Shown one piece after another: positions 1 through 10,597 of a stretch of DNA of 64,000 nt. Both the position numbers and the translations under genes were made by a program. This DNA is from Emiliania huxleyi CCMP1516. Lineage: Eukaryota; Haptophyta; Isochrysidales; Noelaerhabdaceae. How positions within the stretch are numbered: position 1 is the first letter of the stretch; every line of letters starts with the position of its first letter. Location: the NCBI RefSeq assembly GCF_000372725.1, contig NW_005201240.1:249337-313336 (forward strand), given 5' to 3'. The notes beneath the pieces are model-generated. The model saw nothing but the letters and a program-made list of their open reading frames with translations, had not been told where the DNA came from and made no database searches.

Positions 1-1494
1 GAGTCTGTGCATTGGGTGTAGGAAGGCAGCTTGCTGTTGCAGTAGATGTAGGCCGCCCCCTCGTGGTCATAAGGGTAGGCGTTGTCGCAGGTCGACGAAT
101 CGTAGACGAAGCACCACGCACCTAGCACAGCGTTTTGGGTCGGTGGAGGAACAGACCGGACAACACCAGACGAGGGAGGGAATCGAGCCTTGCAGGTCGT
201 TGTCCCAGTTGGCGCAGCCGCTAAAAGGCACTTCGATGCCGTTGGAGACGGTTTCGGCGGTGCAGCTGCACCGGGCGTCGCAAAGCACCCATCCTAAGCC
301 CGGGAACGCTACAGACGGTTCCATGCTCGGGCAGCTAGTCGGATCGGTCACATAGCACCATCTATCGCCGTCGCCGATGTGGTCGCCGCAGCCAGAGATG
401 CCCGTGTCAACATCTCCAAATTTCCCGTCGGTGGAGCATGCGCAAGCAACCTCGGCGGGCAACGCGGGCGGGGCCGGCGGGGCTGGTGGAGACGGAGGAA
501 GCGGTGGCGGTGCTGCTGGAGGAGGCGGTGGGACCGGCGGGAGTGGCGGGAGCGGCGGCGCGGGCGGCGGTGGCGGAGAGCGGGGCGGAGCCGGTGGCAG
601 CGGGGAGGAGATCTGCATGGTCTCGTCGAGCCAGCCGCGGTAAAAGGAGACGCGCGAGTAGGCGCCCGGCAGGCCCTGTGCACACCCTAATCCCCAGCTG
701 GTGATGCCTATGACGACGCGTTCGCCAGTGCCCGCCAGCTCGGAAAGCATGGGAGAGCCGCTGTCGCCCAGGCAGGTGTCTCTGCCGCGCTGCCCGCCGG
801 CGCAGATCATTGCTCTCGTAGAGTACGATGCGCCGTAGTTGCGGCTGCAGACGCCCTCGTTGACGATCGGGACTGCGATCTCCCGCAGCTTTCGCGGGTA
901 CGTCTGCCAGAGCGCGCCGTCCAAGGAGGTGCGCCCCCAGCCGGCGACGACTCCGTCTCCCTTTTCCCGCACGAGAGCGTCGACGAGATCGCTGTTACCG
1001 AGGTCCAGCCGCGGCAAGCCCTGCAGGCACTCGTCCGGACGCGGCTCCGAGAGGCGCAGCAGCGCAATGTCGTGAGCGAGGCTACCGGAGCTGGAGGGCG
1101 CATACTCTGGGTGCGGGATGACGTCCATGATGCCTGTGACGGCCGAGCACGGGCTGGAGGGCGAGGTAGCCCCGAGGTCGTACTCGTGGGTCAGCAGTCG
1201 AAGCTGCTGCGGGGGCAGCAATTTCCCGTCGTCGTCGACGATGCAGTGCGCGGCGGTCACGGCCCAGACAGCTGAGGCGAGGTGCGCTCCACAGGTGTGC
1301 GTTGCGAGCCGCTGCAGCGACGCGACCGACGGGAAGGCGTCTGGAGACGCGCCGGCACCGCCGATGATCAGCCTGCGGGACTCGTGCGAGTCGGCGGCCA
1401 CGCAGGCGAAGAGGAGCAGCGCGATGCAGCGAGAGACATGCAGAGAGATTTGTACCGAACCCACTTGCCTACTTGGGGTTGGGATGACATGCAT
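1..1494 (-). CDS. Secreted trypsin-like serine protease with C-terminal Cys-rich modules (partial)
   Basis: S1-family endopeptidase. From the ATG at 1494 there is a hydrophobic leader, then an activation site of the form R-R-L-I-I-G-G. The His of TAAHC, the Asp of DIALL and the Ser of GDSGSP form the triad. The Asp six residues before the Ser predicts trypsin-like (Lys/Arg) specificity. The usual GDSGGP is GDSGSP here. A long Pro-rich linker (about 1-kb to 0.45-kb side of the gene) leads to two Cys-rich modules of the pattern SGC-x9/10-WC[YF]V-x5/6-C. The second module is intact only if 188-122 is removed as a 67-bp GC-AG intron; exon 2 then stays open to base 1, so the gene runs off the left edge. 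The longer open frame to 1560 starts with GTG and lacks support. Confidence 0.85.
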
Positions 1495-1753
1495 CGGCCC
1501 AAACACAAACTCACACACACTCTCTCTCTCGGCCCACCAGGGCGCGTGTCGGCTAAACACGCGGAGGTGCAGACCGGCTTATACCGGTTCCGGTGCCCGC
1601 CCGCCTTCGGACATTTCCGGGGGCCGGGAGAACTTAACGAAAGAGGAGAAAACCGAGTGAGCCCGCCGAGGCGCAGTGCTCTTGCAGAGGCGGTTAGTGG
1701 TGCACCAACCCCGGTAAACCCTTATCGCAAACCCTAGCAGTCCTCCTCCGGGA
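1495..1753. other. Intergenic, divergent promoter interval
   Basis: Lies between the 5' ends of the protease gene and the glycosylase gene. It contains short CA- and CT-rich runs and, at its right end, one copy of the dispersed TGTACGTAAGAGC-ended repeat. No other gene is seen. Confidence 0.5.
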
Positions 1754-1768
1754 ATGTACGTAAGAGCA
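1721..1768 (+). repeat. Dispersed repeat, copy 1 (ends in TGTACGTAAGAGC)
   Basis: About 48 bp reading ATCGCAAACCCT, then TCCTCCTCCGGGAATG, then TGTACGTAAGAGC. Near-identical sequence is at 24066-24115, and reverse-complement copies are near 15990-16050 and 47190-47285. A partial copy is at 16175-16200. Confidence 0.75.
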
Positions 1769-2662
1769 AAATACAATACTCGTTCAGCCGCAATTCTTGT
1801 CCGCGCTGCGCGGGAAGGGCTTGGGCCCCCAACACTCGACAACACGATGGACAAGTTCCTGAAGAAGAGCCGGCCGCGCGAGGCGGAGGAGCAGCCCGAC
1901 GCGGACGCCGCCGCCGCCTCCAAGGTTGCGCGCACTTCCGCGGCCTCCGGCTCGGACGCAAAGCCGCTTGCGCCCGAGGTTGCGAGCCTGATCGAGCACC
2001 TGACTGACCCGCAGTGGCGCGAGGCGCTGCGCGGCGAGGTGTGCAAGAGCTACTTTGCGCAGATCGCGCGTGCCGTTTCGCTGGAGCGCGGCAAGAAGAC
2101 TGTCTTCCCGCCGGCGCCCGAGGTCTTCTCCGCCTTCAACCTGACGCCGCTGCCCGAGGTGCGCGTGGTGGTCCTCGGGCAGGACCCGTACCACGGCCCT
2201 GGCCAGGCGCACGGGCTCGCCTTCAGCGTCGCGCGCGGCGTCGCTGTCCCACCCTCGCTCAAGAACATCTACAAGGAGCTGCAGGACGACTGTCCCGGCT
2301 TCAAGCCGCCGCAGCACGGCCACCTGGCGGGCTGGGCGCGGCAGGGCGTGCTGATGTTCAACGCGACGCTGACGGTGCGGAGAGGCGAGGCCAACTCGCA
2401 CGCCAAGCTCGGTTGGCAGGACTTCACCGACGCGGTGATCCGCGTGCTCGACGCGAGGACGACGCCCACCGTCTTCATCCTGTGGGGCGGCTTTGCGCAA
2501 AAGAAGGGCAAGATGATCTCGCGCACGCGGCACAAGGTGATCGAGGCGGCGCACCCGTCGCCCCTCTCGGTCACAAAGTTCCGCGGCTGCAGGGTCTTCT
2601 CCAAGGCCAACGAGTACCTCGAGCAGAAGGGATTTGCGCCCATCGACTGGGCGGCGCTGTGA
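1754..2662 (+). CDS. UNG: Uracil-DNA glycosylase, family 1
   Basis: Removes uracil from DNA as the first step of base-excision repair. The water-activating loop GQDPYHGP, the uracil-pocket segment and the HPSPLS minor-groove loop are all present and in order. The C-terminal AP-x-D-W ending is typical of the family. Intronless. The open frame starts at 1754, but that ATG lies inside a dispersed repeat, so the ATG at 1847 is the more likely start. It opens with MDKFLKK and a short basic-acidic tail that could be a degenerate PCNA-binding or nuclear signal. From 1847 the protein is about 271 residues, normal for the family. No plastid or mitochondrial leader is obvious from that start. Confidence 0.95.
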   Translation: MYVRAKYNTRSAAILVRAAREGLGPPTLDNTMDKFLKKSRPREAEEQPDADAAAASKVARTSAASGSDAKPLAPEVASLIEHLTDPQWREALRGEVCKSYFAQIARAVSLERGKKTVFPPAPEVFSAFNLTPLPEVRVVVLGQDPYHGPGQAHGLAFSVARGVAVPPSLKNIYKELQDDCPGFKPPQHGHLAGWARQGVLMFNATLTVRRGEANSHAKLGWQDFTDAVIRVLDARTTPTVFILWGGFAQKKGKMISRTRHKVIEAAHPSPLSVTKFRGCRVFSKANEYLEQKGFAPIDWAAL

Positions 2663-2987
2663 GAAACACTGTGAGAGACGGCGCGACGCCGTGACAGTGA
2701 GATGAGAGGCGGCGAGGGGTGCGCTCACGCAGGGCTGTTCTCGATCGAGAGTACGCCGGTCGCCCACAGTTTCGGTCGCGAGAGGCGGCCGAGACCCCTC
2801 TCTCTCGACTCTCGCTCTCTGACTCTGTACGGCTCTACGGTACAGGCTGTCTCTACGGTGTTTACAGCAGGTGTACGCAGCGCGCAGCGACTGTCCCACC
2901 GGCGGCGGTTCGCGTAAACGGTATTTTTTTCTGAAACCTGGACACCCGCAGACCAGTCACATCTCACCAGTCAGGTGTATTCAAGCG
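2663..2987. other. Intergenic between convergent genes
   Basis: 325 bp of shared 3' flank between the glycosylase (+) and methyltransferase (-). It holds GAGAG/CTCTC-rich stretches and no recognisable gene. Confidence 0.4.
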
Positions 2988-4021
2988 TCACAGCTTCAGG
3001 TCCGCCACCGAGCGGCCGACAAACTCCTCGCTGAAGGGCGCGAGGTCGAGCTTGCCCGACGGCCGGTTGACGTAGATGGCGACGACGGTGCGGCCGTAGC
3101 GCCGGTTGCGCAGCCCGACAAGGCGGCCTCCCCCGAGGGTGGGCGGGAAGAGGCCGAGCTCGACCGGGTACTCGACCGCGACGAGGCAGTCCTCGCCGAG
3201 CAGCGGGGAGGCGCAGATGGCGCCCATCAGCTCGGCATACACCACCTCCTCGTACGGCGGCGTCACCGTCACGAGGTCGTACGGCCCCTGCAGCCCGTGC
3301 CGCGACGGGTCTGCCAGCACGCTCATCACGTCCGCCTCGACAACGTCGATCCGCTCGCCCTCGCCCAGCGCCTCGCAGTTGGACCGGATCGTCCCGGCGC
3401 ACTCAGCGGAGAAGTCGACGAAGGTCGCGTGGCCGACGCCGCGAGAGAGCGCCTGAGGGAAGGGGAGCGGGCTTCTGCACGCACGCTCGTGTGGGGCCAA
3501 GGGCAGAAGGGGGGGTTGGGAGCGAGTGAGTGCGTCCATCCGGAGAAGAGGGAGAGCGCGCGCGCCTCGATGCCGACGACTCCGGAGCCAGAGAAGAGGT
3601 CGAGGGCGCGCGCCGATTCGCGGAAGACGCCGGTCGGGTAGAGCATCGAGAAGAGCGCCTCGCGCACGCGCGACATCATCGGCCGCATGTAGACCGACGG
3701 CGTCACCAGCCGGCGGCCGCGGTGCGCGCCGCCAGACACCTGCAGCCGCTGCAGCGAGCGCTCCTGCCCATCCTTGCCCTGCCTGCGCAGCCGGCCCGGC
3801 CGGCTCGCCACCTGGCCGCCCGGCGCCGAGTTGCGTAGCCGGCGCGGCGCGCGCACCCTGGCGGTCGGCAGCGCGTCGGCTGGCGCGTCCGCGGGCGAGC
3901 AGCAGCGCGGCGCGGCGCGGGCGGTGGCGGGCGGCAGCAGCGGGCCGGCGAGCGGCGGCCTCGGAGGCGCGGCGGAGCCGACCGCGGAACAGCACGCTGC
4001 GAGGCCGATCAGGAGGCGCAT
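2988..4021 (-). CDS. RsmD-type 16S rRNA guanine-N2 methyltransferase, probably plastid-targeted
   Basis: Exons 4021-3566 and 3452-2988 give 306 residues. The leader is a short hydrophobic signal-like stretch followed by a basic Ala/Arg/Pro-rich region, as in bipartite plastid targeting. The SAM-binding motif I (LDLFSGSGVVGIE) and the following LSRG segment are split by a 113-bp intron with a GC donor (GAG|GCGCGC) and CAG acceptor. Splicing there restores the family motif GIE-ALSRG exactly. The catalytic motif reads TPPY where bacterial RsmD has DPP[FY]. Expected role: methylation of small-subunit rRNA of the organellar ribosome. Family assignment is strong; plastid location is inferred from the leader. 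Confidence 0.88.
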
Positions 4022-4468
4022 GATGTGCCGGCGGCGGAGCTGTCGAGGGTGGCTTGGCCACGAAGAAAAGAATGTAGGTGGTTTTTAGCGGCTGCGTGCA
4101 GGTGGGGAGCCCTGCCCCGCAGCGCGGCCGCTCGCCAAGCCCCGTCGATGAGTGGTCAGATGGTTAGTGCCCGAGAGCGAGGGGTCCGGGGGGGAGCACA
4201 AACATACATGTAGGACGCCCAGCCTTGCCCTCGTGCCGCCGAGTGCATATCCTATGCGAGAGAGATCCCCTGTGCCCTGTGCCCAGCCCTCTCCGCGCGG
4301 CGATGCGCCCTCCCCCCTCGCTTTTGCAAAATCCTGCAAAGGTGGGGACGTGTCTGTCCTCGACCCAGCCCTAGCTTGGGATGCCCGTTGTATTTATTTA
4401 TTTATTTATTGCAGGTGGGGACCCTGTCCTTCTCCCACCCCTTGTTTGGTGTGTCCGCTTTATTATTT
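4022..4468. other. Intergenic with ATTT microsatellite
   Basis: Contains (ATTT)4-5 at about 4390-4411, followed by a CAG that could be a splice acceptor. Two similar GGTGGGGAC blocks lie at about 4341 and 4415. No gene is assigned. Confidence 0.4.
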
Positions 4469-4636
4469 ATGCGGAAGCAGATGCCCGAGCTCGCGCGCAT
4501 CTTCAAGCCTCCGACGCCGCAGCAGCTGACGCCGCCGCCGGACCCCGCGGCCGTGCTGAGCGGGCTGGCGGCGCTAGCCACCGACCAGAAGAAGCAGCGC
4601 GATAGGGTGCCCACAGGACCCAAAAAAAGAAAGTAA
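4469..4636 (+). CDS. Short hypothetical ORF, possible last exon
   Basis: 55 codons from the ATG at 4469 to the TAA at 4636. The product has a Pro/Gln segment and ends in a basic GPKKRK tail resembling a nuclear localisation signal. The preceding T-rich stretch ending in CAG suggests it may be a terminal exon. I do not recognise it; upstream exons were not found. Confidence 0.25.
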   Translation: MRKQMPELARIFKPPTPQQLTPPPDPAAVLSGLAALATDQKKQRDRVPTGPKKRK

Positions 4637-4997
4637 AAAAGAAATGGGCCACTCCCGATCGCAGCACTTCGTGTTGGAGAGTCGAGATATTGAGAGTATG
4701 ACTAGGGTGGGACGCTGGGGATTCTCAAAGGTATACCCTTGGAATGGCCGGATCCAGCCTTAATTTTACGAGATCGCGCGCGCTTCGCGCACAGCACCGC
4801 CTGTTCTCCGCGGCTGAGTGACGACGCGTGCCGTGTACCAGCAGAATTGGGCGCGCGGCGCGACGGCGCCCGCGAGGGAAGGCGCGGGTGCAGCGGCCGC
4901 CGGAGGCCGTGCCGCCCGCCAGCCGGCGCAGCAGCGGCCAGCGCAGCGGCCGCCGGCGCAGCAGCCAGAGCAGCCGGTAAGAAATTTGCTGAAATCT

Positions 4998-5225
4998 CTT
5001 CGCACTTGGAGCACTTGGAGTGCAGTTATCAACCTCACATCCAGGGCCGGGGAGCTCAGAAGCGCACCCAGCGGGCCGGATGATCGGTGTCGGGTTGCGG
5101 GCAAGAGAGCCCTAGCCCCGGGGGTGCGCGTTCGCAGGGAAAGGGCCTTAAAATAAACACGGGTCTCCGAGGGTTGGCCCCGCGTACCAGGTTTCCCCTT
5201 AACTGCAGGACGCCCCCTCTACTCG
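4998..5225 (+). repeat. Dispersed ~210-bp repeat, copy 1
   Basis: Begins near CACTTGGAGCACTTGGAGTG and includes GGCCGGGGAGCT, GGGCAAGAGAGCCCTAGCCC and GGTGCGCG-TTCGCAGGG. It recurs at 5508-5800 and, shortened, at 27388-27545. Confidence 0.75.
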
Positions 5226-5507
5226 GAGCTAATGAACACCACACTGCACGCCTCACACGTCACACCCCCACTCCACACTCACTCGCGCAGGCACTTGAAT
5301 AGACCCCCCGCATGAGGGCTCACCCCCCGTCCTCCCAGGGTCCCGACCCCCTTTGATTCGTCCTCCTGCTCGTCTCACGAGCGTCATGCGACGGCCGGTG
5401 TGGCCGTTTCCCTCGCTGTTGGTGTCGCTTCCTCCGCTGCCGCCCTTCATCTCCGCCAGCTTCTCCCGGCTCCACCGCTTTCGAGGGCGTCGACGGCCCG
5501 GCCGAGA

Positions 5508-5800
5508 TATATCGCACTTGGAGCACTTGGAGTGCGGTCAGTAACCTCACGCCCAGGACCGGGGAGCTGAGAAGCGCACCCAGTTGGCCGGACGCTCGGC
5601 ATCGGGTTACGGGCTAGAGAGCCCTAGCCCCGGGGGTGCGCGGTCGCAGGGCCATAACACGTCTCCGAGGGATGGTTCCGTGTACCGGGTTACCCCTTAA
5701 CTGCAGAACGCACCCCCTTCCTCGACCGTGGGGGGGTGCGCGGTCGCAGGGCCATAACACGGGTCTCCGAGGGCGTACGGCAGCGCTCCGGGTTCCCCTC
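5508..5800 (+). repeat. Dispersed ~210-bp repeat, copy 2 with partial internal duplication
   Basis: Same order of blocks as copy 1. The segment GGGGGTGCGCGGTCGCAGGGCCATAACACG occurs twice (about 5632 and 5732), in pieces of up to 20 identical bases. Confidence 0.7.
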
Positions 5801-6940
5801 AGCGGCGGAATTTTCTTCGCTTTTGAATTGATTGAATTGAATGAGTGGGCTGTCTGTTTACAGGCGCCGTCCGCCCGCGCGCGCGCCGACCCAGCTCCGA
5901 GCACGCTCGCTCGCCGCTGGGCGGCGCGCGTCCACACTGCGTCGGCAAAACGCGACGCAGGAGCTCGCTCGCTGCTGCTGCGGCGGCGGCAGCGACGGCG
6001 ACTGCCGGCTGCCGGCTCCCGGCCGCCGGCACCCGGCTGCCGGCGGCCGGCTGCTGCCGGCTGACGGCTGACGGCTGCGGCGAACGGCGACGGCTCGGTT
6101 CGCGTTCGCTCCGCGAGGGTGCGACTGAGCCTGCCGCGCTCGATCTGGGAGCCACTCGGCGCCAGGTCGAACGGCGGTCGGCTAGGCCACTGCGGGGCGA
6201 CGCATGATAGAGCATGCTGGGCGCCGCATCATCTACTACCGCTCCACGCCAAGGCGCGGGGCGGCAGTGCTCGTCGGCGCTCGCGGCGCTTCGGTGCTCG
6301 GGCGCGCTCACCATGTGGTCGTTCAGGGCGGCTTGCACAGGGCTCGTTGTGCGAGTATATGGGACACGATGTCTCAAATATGAGAGGTTTTGACTCCTAC
6401 CGGCTCTTGACGCTATCCCTGGCAGCTCTAATGACCAGGATCAGTAGTGCTATGATAGAGGGTGCCCATACTAGCGCAGGAGCTGCCACACTCGCCCGGA
6501 CCGGCTCCCTCTGGGGCCGGTTCCGCAGCCCGCGAGAGCCGACAGCGGGGCCGTGCCGCGGGTGCCTACTGCTGAGTGCCACAAACACTGCGCCGTCCCG
6601 CCATCACCTACAGGCTGTCTTGTGTGATGGTTGGGATGTCCAAACGCCACCATCTTGGCTCTTGCGACCTCAAACCCGCGAGCTGTATGGGTGGTCCTGA
6701 CGTCGACAGACGCCCGATGACCACGGTGAAGCTGAGCCGGAACGAGTCGACAAGTCTCGTCTGAGCCCGTGGCGGTCGCCGGCTGAGTCGCTGTGCACGG
6801 GCCGGTACCTCAGGCGTCACCTCCGCAGCCTCAGGTCTCACACTCCATCACCGCCGCCGGGACGCCGTCGGTGGCACGCTCGGCGGCGTACTTTCTGCAG
6901 CTCCATCTCGAGCACGGCGTCGAGCCTACTCACTCCTGTT

Positions 6941-6981
6941 GGATACACGCACTCCCTGGGACCCAGGGAGTGCGTGTATCC
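6941..6981. repeat. Perfect 20-bp inverted repeat (palindrome)
   Basis: Arms 6941-6960 and 6962-6981 are exact reverse complements around a single A. RNA or single-stranded DNA from here would form a 20-bp hairpin with almost no loop. Confidence 0.9.
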
Positions 6982-7100
6982 AGCAAGCGGTGCGTCCCGG
7001 CAGCGCGCGCAGGCTGCGGAGCTGCAACAAACTCGAGACACGCTTTTTGGGACATTTTCGACGCTTTTGTCCCATATACTCGCACAACATGCCACAGCGC

Positions 7101-7233
<133 letters not shown>

Positions 7234-8402
7234 CAGACACACAGCCCCTTCCCCTTCCCTCTCAAGACCGCAAGGGCGAGGACACGCGTAGGCCGCACCA
7301 TTAGCGAAGCCCACAGAGTGGGAGACTCCTATCAATCACCGCCTCTGCCACCCACGGCGTGAGCCTTGGCCGCCTCTGTCAGTGTGCCCGTGATAGTGAG
7401 AGACTGCCAGTGAGAAGCCGGAGGAAGGTCGCTAGTCGAGAGAGATCGCCAGTGGAATAGGGAGTCCACCGTGCTGCGAACCTGTCGCTGTCCCTTTTGT
7501 CAATAGAGCGATTCTAAGATCAGGGTTGCCACTGGGCGAACATCGGCCGTCCCTCAGTGCTTCCAGCCTAGCCGTGCCACTGCCGCCAGAGGCCGCTGCT
7601 CGGCTGCAGGACGCGTCGCTAGCTACCGCAGCAAACGCTGCACAGAGAGCGACCTCGACTGTCGCGTGCCTCGAGGAGCTCGATCGGCAGTCCGCTGGGC
7701 CCGTGCCACACAGCTGCTCCTTCGTCGATGCCAGCAGCGGCGATGACGCCGATGCGGTTTGCTGCCACGGTGGCTGCTGCACAGTTGCTCGACCAGGCGC
7801 CTTGCTCTGCGAGAGTCACGCTGAGGAGGCCTTTGCTGATATGGACGACGATTGGCGCGATGCGGCTAGGAGACGTGGCGTCACTGTCATCGGGGCGGAG
7901 CTCGCGAATCGGTCGGCGACGCCTCCGGTTCGAGCGCTAGTATGCCGTGTTAATCACTGACACTGTGGGGGCGTGATTTCTTGTTGGTTTTCAAAAATCT
8001 CTCTCTAAATACAGCTTGGCCTCTCGGAGCCCAGGGATTCTCGAGATTCGTCAAGATTTCTCGAGATTTATCCCCTGAGGCTGGAGGAGGACGCCCCTGC
8101 AGGTTGGGGCTCGCCGTGACGCGTGACCGCGATCGATCGCCTCGCTCGGCTTCGCCGCGCTCGCGCGTCGCCGACGACGCGAGCCAGCCGCCGGCGCCTA
8201 TCTCTGCCGCCGAGGCGCGTGCCGTGGCCCTCTTCTCCTCATCCCTTTCCTTTCAGGTCTCTAAAATGGACACCTTCTTGTTGGCTGGTACACTGTAAAA
8301 GAAAACGAAGCTGCGACGGGAATCGGCTGCCCATCGACCCAATTCAGGGAATCTGCGCCGCTCAGAGAGAGTGGGAATCGCAGAGCGGATCGTCCAAAGC
8401 AA

Positions 8403-9974
8403 ATGGCGGCCGCCCTGATCCTCTCGCTCCTGAGCCGCCCTGCCCTCCTCGCGGGGCCGGCCAAGCTGGCCGCGTCGCCGTCGGCGTCGCCGGCGACGAT
8501 CAAGCGGGCCGCGGCGCCAGCCATGCAGGTCACCATCAATCTCGCCCCCCTCACCGCCTTTACCATCGCATCCTCCCTCACCTCCGCCTTCACCGCCTCC
8601 TCTCTCTCCTTCACCCCCCTCTTTACCACCCTATCTGCCTGGAGGCGCTCCGCTCCAACTCCACCACCATCCTTCCCACCCTCACCACCTTCCCCACCCC
8701 CTACCACCCTCACTGACCCCCGCCGTCGCACTCACCCTCACCACCTCCACCATCGTAACCACCCTCAACCACCCTCACCTCCACGACCACTCCCACCGTC
8801 GCATTCACCCTCACCCCGCCGCCTCCGCCGCCAAAGAATCGACCCTGCCCCCGCCGCCAAAGAATCCACCCTCCCCTCCACCACCTCCACAACCTCCCCC
8901 ACCGTCGCACTCACCCTCACCACCTCCACCATCGTAACCCCCTCAACCACCCTCACCTCCACGATATTCCCACCGTCGCATTCACCCTCACCCCGCCTCC
9001 GCCGCCAAAGAATCGACCCTGCCCCCGCCGCCAAAGAATCCACCCTCCCCTCCACCACCTCCACAACCTCCCCCACCGTCGCACTCACCCTCACCGCCTC
9101 CACCATCGCACCCACCTTCACCTCCATCGTCCCCGCCTCCCCTGTCTCCATCACCTCCATCTTCACCCCCCTACCCGCCATGCAGGTCATGCAGGCGGGG
9201 CCGATGACGCCCGCAAGGGCGATGGTCTACGAGAGCCAGCAGCGGGCATACTGGAACCCGATGACAAGCGAGGCTGAGCTCTACGGTGGCTTCGGCGGGT
9301 ACGGGCCCTGGCGCGGCGGGTACGGATACGGCGGAGGCGGGTACGGATACGGTCATGCTCATTCCTTCCGACCCCCCCCGCCGTTTGCACTCGGCCGCAC
9401 CGCTCACCGCCCGCCGCTGAACTTCAGGCGGCTGGGGCTACGGCGGCGGGTACCCGTACGGCGGATGGGGCGGGTATGGCATGTACGGGATGGGCGGATA
9501 CGGCGGTGCGCTTCAGTCCCCGCCCGCCCGCCGATTGCCGCCGCAATCGCCTCACGCGCCGCCGCCCTGTCCGCAGGCTACATGGGCTACCGCCGCGGGT
9601 CGGGGTACATGCCGTACGGCGGGTGGGGGTATGGCGGCGGGTACGGCGGGTACGGCGGTGCGCGCACACAGGCCCCGCTCGCCCTCCACAGACCGCTCTC
9701 ACGCCCGGTGCTGCTGCCCCGCAGGATACGGAGGAGGGTGGGGCTATGGCGGGTGAGGCGGCGTTGGCGAGGAGGTGCCCGCGCGACGGGGCTTTGAGCG
9801 TGTGCGTCGCTTCGCTCTAGGTACGGCCGCGGCATGATGGGCCGGCAGAACGCGTATTGGCGCGGCATGGGCGGCTACGGCGGCTACGGCGGCTACGGCG
9901 GCTACGGCGGCTACGGCGGCTACGGCGGCTACGGCGGCTACGGCGGCTACGGCGGCTGGGGCTACGGCTGGTGA
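8403..9974 (+). CDS. Gly/Tyr-rich protein with cleavable leader
   Basis: Six exons (8403-8528, 9186-9351, 9428-9505, 9577-9657, 9725-9752, 9821-9974) give 210 residues in frame. The first 40 residues are an Ala/Leu/Ser-rich leader. Two similar Tyr-Trp motifs follow (QRAYWNPM, RQNAYWRGM), and between and after them Gly-Gly-Tyr repeats ending in about ten GGY units. Introns 2-4 are 67-76 bp and split a Gly codon in phase 1 at the repeat boundary. All five introns are GT-AG. Proteins of this composition are commonly structural (wall, scale or matrix) or RNA-binding; no RNA-binding domain is seen here, so I favour a structural role without certainty. Confidence 0.72.
8529..9185 (+). repeat. Large first intron filled with a pyrimidine-rich minisatellite
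   Basis: 657-bp intron of the Gly/Tyr-rich gene. It is built from CCACCCTCACCACC-type units, with a ~180-bp block repeated at about 8730-8900 and 8905-9080. The length is a multiple of three and the frame is open, so intron retention would add a Thr/Pro/Ser-rich segment. Confidence 0.65.
9870..9957 (+). repeat. (GGCTACGGC)n coding minisatellite
   Basis: About ten tandem 9-bp units encoding Gly-Tyr-Gly in the last exon of the Gly/Tyr-rich gene. Confidence 0.95.
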
Positions 9975-10597
9975 GCCTTGCGCCGGTTTGCCTGGCCGAG
10001 TCGGGCGCTGCTGCCTCCGGCGCTGGTGCGGGCGGTGGCTGTGCGTGCGGACGCCGGGCGAAATCCGTGGTTTGCTTCCTGTTGGATGCCGCGGCGATGG
10101 ATGGCGAAGCTGCACACTTTAGATGATGATCCCTGGCCTCACTCCCCGGGGGCGAACGGCCGCCCAAGGACCATGGGGTGAGGGGCAGGGAAGGTGCGTG
10201 TGGGTGAGGTGCGGCCGATCATCGGCCACGTTGCTGGCGCACAGACGCCAAACACGAAGTAGACTAGGAGAGAGAGACGCACAGTGCGCTGTGTCGTGTG
10301 AGCGGGTGCGAGGGAGCGGGGCGAGAGGGTAGGCGCCGAGTCTAAGTGTAGTGTACATCAGTCATCGCTTTTGCAACCAGAGATGCAGTGTAACTCAGTG
10401 GTGTGCTGACGCACCCACATCACAGTACTGTTTGGTGCGAAAAATTCTCTCTCCAGTCACAAAGTCAAAGATGGAAAAAGACACTATAGTATTACTATAG
10501 ACACACAACTGAAAACGATACGAAAAAAACAGGACGTTCCTCGAACCTGTGCCGGGCACGCAAGAGCACAGGCGGGAGGCCGCGCGCAGGAGGCGTC
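9975..10597. other. Intergenic, no gene seen
   Basis: 3' flanks of the Gly/Tyr-rich (+) and lumenal-protein (-) genes. I see no conserved frame, RNA gene or repeat worth naming. Confidence 0.4.

Noticed and set aside
7526..7960. 144-codon plus-strand frame with a few Cys
   Set aside because: No family pattern, no support from flanks, and a competing minus frame of equal quality.
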